Of a stretch of DNA of 64,000 bases, positions 9,470-17,227 are shown one piece after another. The number at the start of each line of letters is the position of its first letter. The stretch's first letter is position 1. The notes beneath the pieces are model-generated. The model saw nothing but the letters and a program-made list of their open reading frames with translations. It did no database searches and had not been told where the DNA came from. Source of the stretch: Dyella subtropica (GTDB lineage: Bacteria; Pseudomonadota; Gammaproteobacteria; Xanthomonadales; Rhodanobacteraceae); contig NZ_JAPDPD010000006.1 of the NCBI RefSeq assembly GCF_026283965.1, forward strand, positions 151,847-215,846, given 5' to 3'. The translations under genes and the position numbers were made by a program.

Positions 9470-10459
9470 ATGCCGATGTTGAAGAACCTTCTTGCCGTGG
9501 TCAGCCTTTGGATGCTGGTGTGCCTGACGGCCAGCGCGGGCACGGTGACTTATATCTATACCGATCCGCAGGGGACGCCGCTGGCGGAGGCGGATGCCAG
9601 CGGCAATATCACGGCGACGTTTGATTACAAGCCTTATGGGTCGCTGGCGTTGGGTAATCCTCCGAACGGCCCAGCCTATACGGGACATGTCGATGATCCA
9701 GATACAAGTCTCGTATACATGCAGGCGCGTTATTACGATCCAATGATTGGGCGATTTGTGAGCGCCGATCCGGTGGCAGTCTCGCCAGCCAGCGTATTTA
9801 ATTTTAGCCGTTACGATTACGCTGACAACAATCCCATCATAAATTTTGATCCCACGGGGATGGCGTGTGCTGCTTCCGGGGAGGTTTCCGCGTCAGTGCA
9901 ACGGATGCGAGATTCCTCTGATAAATGCAGCGGGAGCTCAGTACAGCCAGCGACAAGTCCATCACCATCGCTTGGTGGAAGGGTTGCGGGTGTGGCTATT
10001 GGCGTTGGAAAAGCTGTGGTTAATGGGTTATCAGACTTCATGGAGCTGCTCGCTCCTCCAGAGGGGGATCCTCTGGAGCCCGCAAGTAACGATCAGGCTA
10101 ACGGGATGATTGCTGGAGGCATTATTGTTGATGTGGCTACGGCTGTCGCAACTGAAGGTGATTCACTTGAGATTTCGGCTGGAAGGAGTACTACTGTAAT
10201 AGGTAGGGTTAAGGACCTGCAGTCACTGGGAGCAGGAGAGCAGTCGCTGTTAAGTCGCTTGCCAAACCGAGGAAGCCCCAAGGCAAACTGGACTCAGAAT
10301 GCAGGAGTTCTTCGTCAGGAGATGGCGCGGAGAGTGCCGATTCGAGATGCCTCGCCGGGAAATAATAGTGGCCAGTTTCTTAACGCCGAACGAAATTTGC
10401 TCAGGGATCGTGGTTGGACATTTAATGAAAATACAAACTATTGGATGCCGCCAAAGTGA
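9470..10459 (+). CDS. Secreted RHS core protein with polymorphic-toxin C-terminus
   Basis: The 329-residue product starts best at ATG 9470, where AGGGA lies 8 bases upstream; ATGs at 9464 and 9476 and a GTG at 9443 are alternatives. Residues 1-22 form a signal peptide ending TASAG. An RHS-associated core follows (about 23-125): TYIYTDPQGTPLAEAD, then YMQARYYDPMIGRFVSADP and NNPIINFDPTG. This is exactly what the RHS protein at 3693 lacks. After a hydrophobic, glycine-rich linker the C-terminal 95 residues carry GSPKANWTQNAGVLRQEM, IRDASPG and FLNAERNLLRDRGW, a tail I recognise from other polymorphic toxins (including MafB-type) but whose activity I cannot name. The stop overlaps the next start (TGATG). 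Confidence 0.85.
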   Translation: MPMLKNLLAVVSLWMLVCLTASAGTVTYIYTDPQGTPLAEADASGNITATFDYKPYGSLALGNPPNGPAYTGHVDDPDTSLVYMQARYYDPMIGRFVSADPVAVSPASVFNFSRYDYADNNPIINFDPTGMACAASGEVSASVQRMRDSSDKCSGSSVQPATSPSPSLGGRVAGVAIGVGKAVVNGLSDFMELLAPPEGDPLEPASNDQANGMIAGGIIVDVATAVATEGDSLEISAGRSTTVIGRVKDLQSLGAGEQSLLSRLPNRGSPKANWTQNAGVLRQEMARRVPIRDASPGNNSGQFLNAERNLLRDRGWTFNENTNYWMPPK

Positions 10460-11052
10460 TGACCAAACACAAAGCCGCCGATGACTTTGGGCGGACGTTC
10501 ATAGATCTGAATTTTTCCCTTGGTGCAACACAGTCATTTGATTTTCTCGGTGAATTCGGGTTTGAGCGCGTGGAGGCTTTACCGTCAATTGTGCGATATC
10601 GATATGGTGATATTGAGGTCGATATATGTATCGGTCGAAAATCATATGAGCTGGATTTTGAAATTTCTCGTGGTGGCGAGAAATATTCGATCCAGGAGCT
10701 TATTCGGATCACTGATCCTAATGCTGCGAGGCAATATCGTAGTTATGCTGCGACCACCCAGGATGGTCTGAAAGAAGGTTTTAATAAATTGAGGGATATT
10801 GTAAAGAAGTACGGACGAAATGCACTTCGAGGGGACCCCGAAGTATTCATATTGCTCGAGCAGCAGAGAAAGTCTTGGTCTCGTGAGTATGCACTCGATG
10901 TTCTGGAAGGTCAGTTACGTCCAAAGGCTGAGTTAGCGTTCCGACAGAAGAAGTATTCAGAAGCCGTTGAGTTGTACGAGAAAATTCGATCTCGTCTTAC
11001 TCTCGCAGAACTAAAGAAGCTCGAAATTGCGAAGGCACGGTCGCGTAGTTAG
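10459..11052 (+). CDS. Probable immunity protein for the RHS core toxin
   Basis: ATG 10459 shares one base with the toxin stop, indicating translational coupling; an in-frame TTG at 10441 would be longer but is inside the toxin gene. The 197-residue product has no signal peptide. The first part is an alpha/beta region with an FDFLGEFGFERVE segment and RYRYGDIEVDI; the last 45 residues (RPKAELAFRQKKYSEAVELYEKI) look like a TPR-type helical hairpin. The gene is clearly AT-richer than the chromosome backbone, as immunity genes acquired with their toxins often are. Role is inferred from position, size and cytoplasmic location, not from homology. Confidence 0.65.
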   Translation: MTKHKAADDFGRTFIDLNFSLGATQSFDFLGEFGFERVEALPSIVRYRYGDIEVDICIGRKSYELDFEISRGGEKYSIQELIRITDPNAARQYRSYAATTQDGLKEGFNKLRDIVKKYGRNALRGDPEVFILLEQQRKSWSREYALDVLEGQLRPKAELAFRQKKYSEAVELYEKIRSRLTLAELKKLEIAKARSRS

Positions 11053-11301
11053 AAGAATTTGTGTCAGAGTGCAGTTATGAGAGCTCTCGATCAGATTAAC
11101 TTTCTGTGTGGGTAATTGAACCGGGCTCCGTTTCGACGATCTTTAAAAAAAGTTTGCTGTGTTCCTGCCAGGGATGCTTTTGAGCTTAGAGTGAGTAATG
11201 GCTAGGTGGCCTGAGGTGTCCATGGCCTCCTATTCTTCGGGATACCTCAGTCTCTGACACCGTTTTCAAAGAATGGAATCACAATCTCTGTGGAGTAGAT
11301 G
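11053..11301. other. Intergenic region after immunity gene
   Basis: These 249 bases show no gene. They are AT-rich and contain short T and A tracts (near 11143-11152) without a clear stem, so a terminator is only possible. GGAG at 11292-11295 serves the next start. Confidence 0.4.
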
Positions 11302-11658
11302 ATGCGCTTTGGTGATTTAGTGAAGGGCGCTGTCGCCGTTTGGTTGGCGGTTGCTGTAGGGAACGTCTATGCCTGGGACGGCGCTGTTACCGGGAAGATC
11401 GCGCAGATCAATGGTGTTGGTGGAGCGGGGGCAGCTCCAGGCAACTATGACATTCGTGTCTATATCGGGGGGCAAGCATCAGTTTGTGCTGGAGCTGTCG
11501 ACCCCAGTTGGGGCTATATCAACATCAATGATCCAAACTACAAAGGCCTTCTTGCCATGCTACTGATGGCTCAGGCTACTGGCAAAACTGTCACTCTGTA
11601 TACGAATAAGGATTCGAACGGCTATTGCCAAATTGGTTACATCGCAGTCGTGACCTGA
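11302..11658 (+). CDS. Small secreted protein, RHS-island family member 3
   Basis: Two adjacent ATGs occur (11299 and 11302); the second is 6 bases from GGAG and is preferred. The 118-residue product has a signal peptide ending near NVYAW. The mature part has the family features: GKIAQINGV first strand, a cysteine in QASVCAG, then YKGLLAMLLMAQATGKTVTLYT, a cysteine in GYCQIGYI and a terminal strand. The second-half pattern L-L-x-A-x-x-T-G-K-x-V-T-(L/I)-Y matches the members at 12995 and 13477. Function unknown. Confidence 0.75.
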   Translation: MRFGDLVKGAVAVWLAVAVGNVYAWDGAVTGKIAQINGVGGAGAAPGNYDIRVYIGGQASVCAGAVDPSWGYININDPNYKGLLAMLLMAQATGKTVTLYTNKDSNGYCQIGYIAVVT

Positions 11659-11686
11659 CGGTCGAGGAATCAGTAAGGAGTCGACA

Positions 11687-12040
11687 ATGCATAGGGCGAT
11701 TAAGGGGGTGGCTATTTCTGTCATCGTGGCGACGAGTATCGCCCTGTCTTCAGCCGCTTTGGCTCAGGCCACCTCAGGGCAGATGATCATCAACAACATG
11801 ATGACTGGCTGGGGCGCGGACTCCTTCGCAATTCAGACGTATGGCTACACGCCGGTAAACCCTGCCAACTGCCCTAGCAGTGACTACTACCAAGTCGATG
11901 GCATTGATGGAGGATACAAAACTCTCTATGCCGCCGCACTGATCGCATACACCAATAGGACACCCGTTTATATCGTTGTGTCGAATACGGATTGTCGCAA
12001 CACACGTCCAAAGATCATTGGCATCACGCTGGCTAAGTGA
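11687..12040 (+). CDS. Small secreted protein, RHS-island family member 4
   Basis: The 117-residue product has a strong AAGGAG site 6 bases before ATG 11687 and a signal peptide ending ALAQAT. It is the nearest relative of the protein at 8495: shared blocks are TGWxxD, NPANCP, LYAAAL and RPKIIGITL. The two related copies bracket the toxin-immunity module, which suggests a cassette duplication. It follows member 3 by 28 bases and is probably cotranscribed. Function unknown. Confidence 0.8.
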   Translation: MHRAIKGVAISVIVATSIALSSAALAQATSGQMIINNMMTGWGADSFAIQTYGYTPVNPANCPSSDYYQVDGIDGGYKTLYAAALIAYTNRTPVYIVVSNTDCRNTRPKIIGITLAK

Positions 12041-12065
12041 TGCAACCCATCAGCACCCTCTGTGC

Positions 12066-12183
12066 CAATATGAGGCACATGCACCTCGATGATCAGCGAA
12101 GTGATGGCGAAGACGGCGTCGAAAAAGAAGGTGTGGCGTTCGGACTGTGAGGTGTTGGTGCTCTTTGAGATGGGCTGCCTCAT
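12066..12183 (-). pseudogene. Truncated 5-prime fragment of a TMEM175-family gene
   Basis: Read on the minus strand this fragment gives QSERHTFFFDAVFAI-TSLIIEVHVPH, which aligns with the start of the intact gene at 2779-3417 (QLERLTFFSDAVFAI...). At nucleotide level the two stretches match over about 110 bases with one six-base gap. The copy breaks off at about 12066, next to the end of the member-4 gene, and the remaining five helices are absent. It is a relic that marks the edge of the RHS island and lies in the same orientation as the intact gene. Confidence 0.8.
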
Positions 12184-12331
12184 CTCATCGGGTGCCGCAC
12201 TTCAGAACAGAATTCGCCACCGGTTTTGTGCAATCCAGATGGGTTGGTCCGGAGCTATCCCCTCGATGGAAGGGTTAGGTCTGCGGTGAGGTGGCGTGCC
12301 GAGAACGACTGCAACGAGCAATTTTGTCGAG

Positions 12332-12697
12332 CTATTTCGACACGCTGATGGTCGTCGCCGTTACGATGACGAAACTGCCGTTACCCCATACGTCCGTACA
12401 CCCATTGACCCACCCTTGTATTGGCCGATCGGTCGACAAGGCGAGAAGAGCTGTGGCATACATCGCATTGAAGTTCGCATTCGTCTTGGGGATCAAGATG
12501 TAATTCTTGAGGGCGGGAGTGGCGCAACCTTCCGTGTTGGCGCTTGAGCCCAGCGTGATGAGGGCGTTTCCCGAGTCGTGGATGGTTACCGAGAGCACCG
12601 CGTTGCTTCCGTTGTCGCTGTTTGCGTCGGAGCTGCTGAAAGCACAGGCAAGAAGAAGCGTAGTACCAATGCGAGCGAGCATGTGCCGGTGTTCCAT
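12332..12697 (-). CDS. Small secreted protein, RHS-island family member 5 (inverted)
   Basis: This is the only intact family member on the minus strand. The 121-residue product has AAGGGA upstream of ATG 12697 and a signal peptide ending about SSSDA. The mature chain has VTIHDSGNALITLG, a cysteine in TEGCATP, then FNAMYATALLALSTDRPIQGWV, the second cysteine in NGCTDVW, and a final beta strand. The Y-A-T-A-L-L-A core and the Cys after it match the other members, though the usual G-K is replaced by D-R. Function unknown. Confidence 0.75.
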   Translation of the reverse strand: MEHRHMLARIGTTLLLACAFSSSDANSDNGSNAVLSVTIHDSGNALITLGSSANTEGCATPALKNYILIPKTNANFNAMYATALLALSTDRPIQGWVNGCTDVWGNGSFVIVTATTISVSK

Positions 12698-12994
12698 GAT
12701 TCCCTTCTCGGTGGTGATTGTGACGTAGAGCGCAGAGTCGGTGCCGTCTTGAGCCGCTCATGGATCGGTACGATACCAGGGCTGGTTGAGCGGGTGCACG
12801 CACAACTTGCGGACATCGCCTCTCAACCAAATCTGGCTTGCTCGTTTTTCAAGCATCCAGGTGTCGTCTATATTTCCGGTTTCCGAGTAATTCAGGCGTT
12901 GTGCCGTGAGGGCATTGAGTCTCGATCTATTCTTACAGTGGAGGCATGTGGCAGAACTTATCGCTCATGGAGAGCGATCTACAGGGAGGAAAGA

Positions 12995-13347
12995 ATGATC
13001 AATAAGAAGATGTGGCTTCATTTGATTGTGTTGCTCGCGGCGTTGGTGGCTGGCGCGAGCAGCATTGCTGGTGAAGCCGTTGGCCCGCGTAAGGTTGTGA
13101 ATCTGGGCTGCCAGAACAGCAACGGTACTTGCTACGTCATCCTTGATGGGGCCTCATTCGGAAGTACGTTGGGTTGTGCGGTGCGACAACAGAATTTCGT
13201 TTCGACAATGGCGATACCGACAATGGAAAGCGTTCGTACGCTTCCTTCCTTGCCGCTTTCCTCACCGGAAAGCAGGTAACGATTTATCTGAATGGATGTA
13301 CCTCGCAAAGGTATCCGGCTCTCTTGTGTTTCTCTGTGGTGAACTAG
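12995..13347 (+). pseudogene. Small secreted protein, RHS-island family member 6, frameshifted
   Basis: ATG 12995 follows AGGGAGGAAAG and opens a signal peptide (WLHLIVLLAALVAGASSIA). The frame runs normally to about residue 60 (ILDGASFGSTLG) and then loses the family pattern. The frame one base back continues with CGATTEFRFDNG, RSYASFLAAFLTGKQVTIYL, NGCTSQRYPALL and stops at 13345-13347. The joined product would be about 117 residues and match the others. The break lies near 13165-13180 and fits the loss of one base. A sequencing error or a -1 recoding event cannot be ruled out. Confidence 0.7.
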
Positions 13348-13395
13348 AGCAAGTGAATTGGGAAGCGTCTGGCCCTTCCATCGAGACGCCTTCCA

Positions 13396-13425
13396 GGGGG
13401 GGGCGAAATGGCGACCCCTTTTTGC
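13396..13425 (+). terminator. Probable rho-independent terminator
   Basis: A G-rich run pairs with GCGACCCC through GGGGCG-AAAT-GGCGACCCC with one bulged A, and is followed by TTTTT. It lies 50 bases after the end of the frameshifted member 6. A related GGCGAAATGGCG hairpin follows the member-7 gene at 13861-13880, with a weaker T run. Confidence 0.5.
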
Positions 13426-13476
13426 TTTCCCCGGACAAGGTTTTTTAGGTAGATTCCAATAAAGAGGATGAAAGCA

Positions 13477-13833
13477 ATGTCATTGCTCCGTACAAGAATT
13501 ATTGCAACCTTAATTGTGGCGCTATTTCCAATGAGCCAGGTCGCGGCTTATGACTGGGTGGCTACCGGACATGTGGTTGATCTAGAGGCCACCTACCTTC
13601 CAGGGCTCGTCGTCTTCACTCTTGATGTACAGGCCGGTGCGAATTCTTGCCATATTTTTTGGAATGGCAGCTCCGCTCAACCAGCAAGCGCTCAAGCAGA
13701 TAACGTCAAGGCTGTTTATGCGACGCTGCTAGCGGCGAAGGTTAGCGGACAGAAGATAACGGTCTATGGTTCAAATCCAAGCACGACTGATAACACTTCC
13801 TGCGAGGGCAACTTCATTCATGTTGCGGGATGA
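13477..13833 (+). CDS. Small secreted protein, RHS-island family member 7
   Basis: ATG 13477 lies 9 bases after GAGG; the ATG at 13468 is too close to it. The 118-residue product has a signal peptide ending QVAAYD. The mature part carries GHVVDLEATYLPGLVVFTLDV, a cysteine in NSCHIFW, the core VYATLLAAKVSGQKITVYG, a second cysteine in NTSCEGNFIHV, and ends two residues later. The V-Y-A-T-L-L-A-A-x-x-x-G-(Q/K)-x-(I/V)-T-(V/I)-Y core is nearly the same as in members 3 and 6. Function unknown. Confidence 0.75.
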   Translation: MSLLRTRIIATLIVALFPMSQVAAYDWVATGHVVDLEATYLPGLVVFTLDVQAGANSCHIFWNGSSAQPASAQADNVKAVYATLLAAKVSGQKITVYGSNPSTTDNTSCEGNFIHVAG

Positions 13834-14025
13834 ATGAACGGCTGGATATTTTAATTTATTGGCGAAATGGCGCCACCTTTCCTGTGGACCTCGTTGAAGC
13901 GCCCCTGGCTCTACTTTTGACAGGTGTCGAAACAACCGTACCAGCGTCGCTGCGCTGCACCACCTGAGTTGCCTATTGGGTACCAAGCCTTGGTGAGTGC
14001 ATGATGGCGCCAGGAGGACCAACAC

Positions 14026-15423
14026 ATGCGTGGGATACCTCGTGTCAGGGTGGCTCTTGGCAAATCCGTGGCGATTGCCGTCACATGCATGCTGTGGCTG
14101 GTCTGTGCAGCATCGGCTATCCATGCGCAGTCGGCCGAAACATGGCGGGCACAGCAGGCTTCCGCCATGGAAAAGGCGAACGATATTCTGGTCCAGGCAC
14201 GCAGCCACAAGGGTGTGCTGGCGCAATACCTGGTGATGCGCCGGGCCTCCGCGAGGGAGGATACGCCGGCGTTCGGCTTGATCTTTGGGCAATACCTGAG
14301 TTGGTATCAGAGCTTTTTGGGCGATTACCCGGCCGCCGTGAGGAGCTTCTCGATCGCGCAGATCCCGCAAGCGGATGACTTGCCTTCGCCACTGACTGAA
14401 GGCGGCTATAGGGCTCGTCCGGCGCTGGACGCCATTCCCGATCTGGCCAGGAACTACCAGATCGTGCTTCTCAATGAAGCGCACAACGTGGCGCTCACGC
14501 GCAGCCTGACCGTGCAGCTGCTCGGCCGCCTGTACGCGGAGGGCTTTCGCTATTTCGCCGCCGAAACGTTGATGCAAAGCGATACCGGTTTGCAGGCGCG
14601 TGGCTACCCCACCGAAGACAGTGGCTTCTACACCGAAGAGCCGATCTACGGAGAAATGGTGCGCACGGCGCTAAAGCTCGGTTTCAAAGTGATCGCCTAT
14701 GAAGCGACTTCGAATGCCAGCAGCCCCGATGCGCGCGAGGCCGAACAAGCGCGCCACCTCTACGAGAGCGTGTTCGCGCACGATCCGAGTGCACGCCTGG
14801 TTGTCCAGGCCGGCTACGACCATATCGCGAAATCGGGCCGTTACCTCGGCGGCCAATCCATGGCAGAGCATCTGCACAAGCTTACGGCCGCGCCGATGCT
14901 GTCCATTAATCAGACCGCGATGTATCCACGCCCTAAGAGCAAGAACGATCATCCTTATTACACGGCGACGATGAAGCAACTGCAGCCCGATGTACCTATC
15001 GTCTTCGTCGACGCGAAAGGTAAACCGTGGTCGCTTGGCCCGGCTTATGACGTAACCGTGTTCTTTCCGCCGGAAAAGCTGGAGCGCGGGCGCCCCACTT
15101 GGCTGAGCCTGGGCGGCCTGCGCCGCGCACATCTGGTGAATGCCAACGCTTGCCGTGGGCAGTACCCCTGCCTGGTCGAAGCGCGTTACGCCGGTGAAGG
15201 AGCGGATGCGATACCCGCTGACCGCTTGCTGCTTGACTTGCCATCGGCCGCGCTGTCCTTCGGCCCGATGGTCGTGTATGGCGGCAGCGCGCAAGAGGTA
15301 CCTTCCGGCGACCTCTATCTACGCCCCGGTAGCTATCAATTGAGCTTCATCGTCGATAAGGGCGGGGAGCCACAGCGGGAAACTGTCGTGGTGCCGGACG
15401 CACCGTCAGGGCAGCCTGAGTAG
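14026..15423 (+). CDS. Secreted EreA/ChaN-superfamily-like protein
   Basis: The 465-residue product has a CAGGAGGA site before ATG 14026 and a signal peptide ending AIHAQS. The central region has QIVLLNEAHNVALTRSLTVQ, an NEAH motif in the place of the GEx(T)H/GExH motif of erythromycin esterase-like and ChaN/Tiki proteins, followed by GFRYFAAETL and later VVQAGYDHIAK, where the second histidine may complete the site. The last 120 residues are a beta-rich extension. The superfamily includes esterases and metal-dependent proteases; which applies here is unknown. It sits just outside the RHS island and has typical backbone composition. Confidence 0.6.
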   Translation: MRGIPRVRVALGKSVAIAVTCMLWLVCAASAIHAQSAETWRAQQASAMEKANDILVQARSHKGVLAQYLVMRRASAREDTPAFGLIFGQYLSWYQSFLGDYPAAVRSFSIAQIPQADDLPSPLTEGGYRARPALDAIPDLARNYQIVLLNEAHNVALTRSLTVQLLGRLYAEGFRYFAAETLMQSDTGLQARGYPTEDSGFYTEEPIYGEMVRTALKLGFKVIAYEATSNASSPDAREAEQARHLYESVFAHDPSARLVVQAGYDHIAKSGRYLGGQSMAEHLHKLTAAPMLSINQTAMYPRPKSKNDHPYYTATMKQLQPDVPIVFVDAKGKPWSLGPAYDVTVFFPPEKLERGRPTWLSLGGLRRAHLVNANACRGQYPCLVEARYAGEGADAIPADRLLLDLPSAALSFGPMVVYGGSAQEVPSGDLYLRPGSYQLSFIVDKGGEPQRETVVVPDAPSGQPE

Positions 15424-15542
15424 CGCTCTGAGATCACCCGCGGCGCATCGCGTTACGAACTCGATGTGCCGCACCTGAGCGACTGATGGCTTATGCGTTG
15501 TTGCTCGATGCTGTCATGACGGACAGCGGCAGCGCATAGCGC

Positions 15543-16298
15543 TTAAAGCTTGTAAGCCCGATGGATCGCCACGATCCCATTGGTGAGGTTGCGCAATTCA
15601 ACACGACCGAAGCCTGCGCGCTCCATCATCCCTTTCAGCGTTTCCTGATCCGGATGCTTGCGGATGGATTCGGCGAGGTACTGGTAGCTGTCCGCATCAC
15701 CCGCAAAGAGTTGCCCCAGCTTGGGCAGCACTTTGAAGGAGTGGAAGTCGTAGAGCTTGCTGAAGAGGTCGCTCTGCACCTTGGAGAATTCCAGCACCAG
15801 GGCACGGCCGCCGGGCTTGAGGACGCGGCAGATGTCGGCGAGCGCCTTGTCTTTGTCGGTGACGTTGCGCAGGCCGAAGGCCATGGTCACGGCGTCGAAG
15901 CTGTTGTCGGGGAAGGGCAGTGCTTCCGCGTTGAGCTGGGCCCAGCGCAGGCCGGAGACGAGGCCGCGGTCGGTCATGCGGTCGCGGCCGACGCCGAGCA
16001 TGGCGGCGTTGATGTCGCCAACGATCACTTCACCTTCTGCGCCGACAACGGGCTTGAGCAGTGCGGCGATGTCGCCGGTGCCGCCGGCCAGGTCGAGCAC
16101 GCGGTCGCCTTTGCGCACGCCGCTGATGGCGACGAAGTGGCGCTTCCACAGGCGATGGACGCCGAACGACATCAGGTCGTTCATCAGGTCGTAGCTGCGC
16201 GCTACCGAGGTGAACACCTGGCCGACCAGCTTTTGCTTGTCGCCGACGGGGACGTCACGGAAACCGAAATGGGTGGTTTTAGGCTGCTGTTCGCTCAT
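15543..16298 (-). CDS. ubiE: Bifunctional demethylmenaquinone / 2-methoxy-6-polyprenyl-1,4-benzoquinol methyltransferase
   Basis: The 251-residue protein has the UbiE signature from the start: [30 protein letters not shown]. The SAM-binding motif I is [10 protein letters not shown] (about residues 70-80), followed by [14 protein letters not shown] and [13 protein letters not shown]. UbiE C-methylates the quinone ring in ubiquinone (and menaquinone) synthesis at the inner membrane face. Length is normal for the family. ATG 16298 is used; a GTG two codons upstream is also possible. It stands alone, convergent with the preceding secreted-protein gene. Confidence 0.95.
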   Translation of the reverse strand: MSEQQPKTTHFGFRDVPVGDKQKLVGQVFTSVARSYDLMNDLMSFGVHRLWKRHFVAISGVRKGDRVLDLAGGTGDIAALLKPVVGAEGEVIVGDINAAMLGVGRDRMTDRGLVSGLRWAQLNAEALPFPDNSFDAVTMAFGLRNVTDKDKALADICRVLKPGGRALVLEFSKVQSDLFSKLYDFHSFKVLPKLGQLFAGDADSYQYLAESIRKHPDQETLKGMMERAGFGRVELRNLTNGIVAIHRAYKL

Positions 16299-16671
16299 GC
16301 GCACATGCTACAGGATCGTGCTTTCCGGCGGTTCTTTGCTGGCTGGTGCCTATAGCTCCACCGCCTTGCTGTCCTGCTTTTGGGTGCTCGCGATCACGTA
16401 CATCGAAACCTGCTTCGAATCTGCCGCGTCGCAAGATTTCCCCCTCACCCCAACCCTCTCCCCGTAGGGGAGAGGGAGCTAAAACCACGCTACCTCAAGC
16501 TTCTCGAAGACCTTGAGAGGGATGGATCTTAGAGCCTGTTCAATAGCTTCGCGTGGCCCGCGCATAAGCCGGGCTTATCCACGTCATAGAAAATATAACG
16601 TTGTCCGATAGGGTGTGGCAGCGTACTGTTTCGCGCGGCGCCGGCCGGCGTCTTCATAGGGAGTGTGTGCG
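16299..16671. other. Divergent intergenic region with a REP-like element and a short dyad
   Basis: This 373-base gap separates ubiE from the DsrE-cytochrome operon. It contains a family-A REP-like hairpin at 16438-16482 (CCCTCTCCCCGTAGGGGAGAGGG core) and a short dyad at about 16564-16578 (ATAAGC-CGG-GCTTAT) upstream of an A/T stretch (AGAAAATATAACG) that could belong to the operon promoter. GAGCCTGTT at 16532 also occurs at 29844 and 42979. A TAGGGA ribosome site precedes ATG 16672. Confidence 0.5.
16438..16482. repeat. REP-like intergenic element (family A)
   Basis: CCCCTCACCCCAACCCTC followed by TCCCCGTAGGGGAGAGGG forms a short hairpin. It belongs to the C-rich/G-rich repeat family seen between genes elsewhere in the window. 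Confidence 0.6.
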
Positions 16672-17214
16672 ATGTTCCGTAAAGTCTTGTCTCTTTCGTT
16701 CGCACTTAGCCTGGGCGGCGCTGCTGCCGCGATGGCCGCCGATGCGCCTGCGCCGGTGATTACCGCGGCCGGCGCGATCCATCCGCTACCGCAGGCGGCT
16801 TACCAGCCGGACGCCAAGGCGACCTACAAGGTGGTATTCGCGCTGACCAAGCCCTCGGACAAGCCCGGTGAGGTGAACCCGGCGCTGGAGCGCGTGGCGC
16901 GCGCGGTCAATCTCTATACGAGTGCCGGTGTGCCACTGAGCCATTTGAAGTTTGTCGCCATCGCCTATGGGCCGGCCACGGGGCTGGTGCTTGACGACGA
17001 GCACTATCGCGCGCAGTTCGGCGTGGCCAATCCCAACCTGCCGGTGATCGCGCAGCTGCACAAGGCGGGGGTGGATGTGGCGGTATGCGGTCAGGCCATG
17101 GCCGAGCACAAATACGACAACAGCTGGGCTTCGAAGGATGTCACCCTCGCCCTCTCGGCGCTGACGACGATCAGCGATCTCGAGCGGCAGGGTTATGCCT
17201 TGATGCCGCTGTAA
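16672..17214 (+). CDS. DsrE-family periplasmic protein
   Basis: The 180-residue product has a signal peptide ending AAMAADAPAP. The rest is one DsrE/DsrF-like domain: KVVFALTKPSD, RVARAVNLYTSAGVP, VAIAYGPATGLVLDDEHY and a conserved cysteine in DVAVCGQAMAEHKY near residue 145, the usual position of the active or sulfur-carrying cysteine. Being exported it cannot act in cytoplasmic sulfur relay; a role in handling sulfur compounds in the periplasm is inferred from its neighbours, a binding protein and two TsdB/TsdA-like cytochromes. It is the first gene of the operon; the next gene begins 13 bases later. Confidence 0.8.
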   Translation: MFRKVLSLSFALSLGGAAAAMAADAPAPVITAAGAIHPLPQAAYQPDAKATYKVVFALTKPSDKPGEVNPALERVARAVNLYTSAGVPLSHLKFVAIAYGPATGLVLDDEHYRAQFGVANPNLPVIAQLHKAGVDVAVCGQAMAEHKYDNSWASKDVTLALSALTTISDLERQGYALMPL

Positions 17215-17227
17215 CGGGGGGGCTGAT

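Noticed and set aside
12578..12994. In-frame extension upstream of the frameshifted small secreted protein
   Set aside because: The signal peptide and ribosome site at 12995 show where translation starts, and the extension overlaps an opposite-strand gene.
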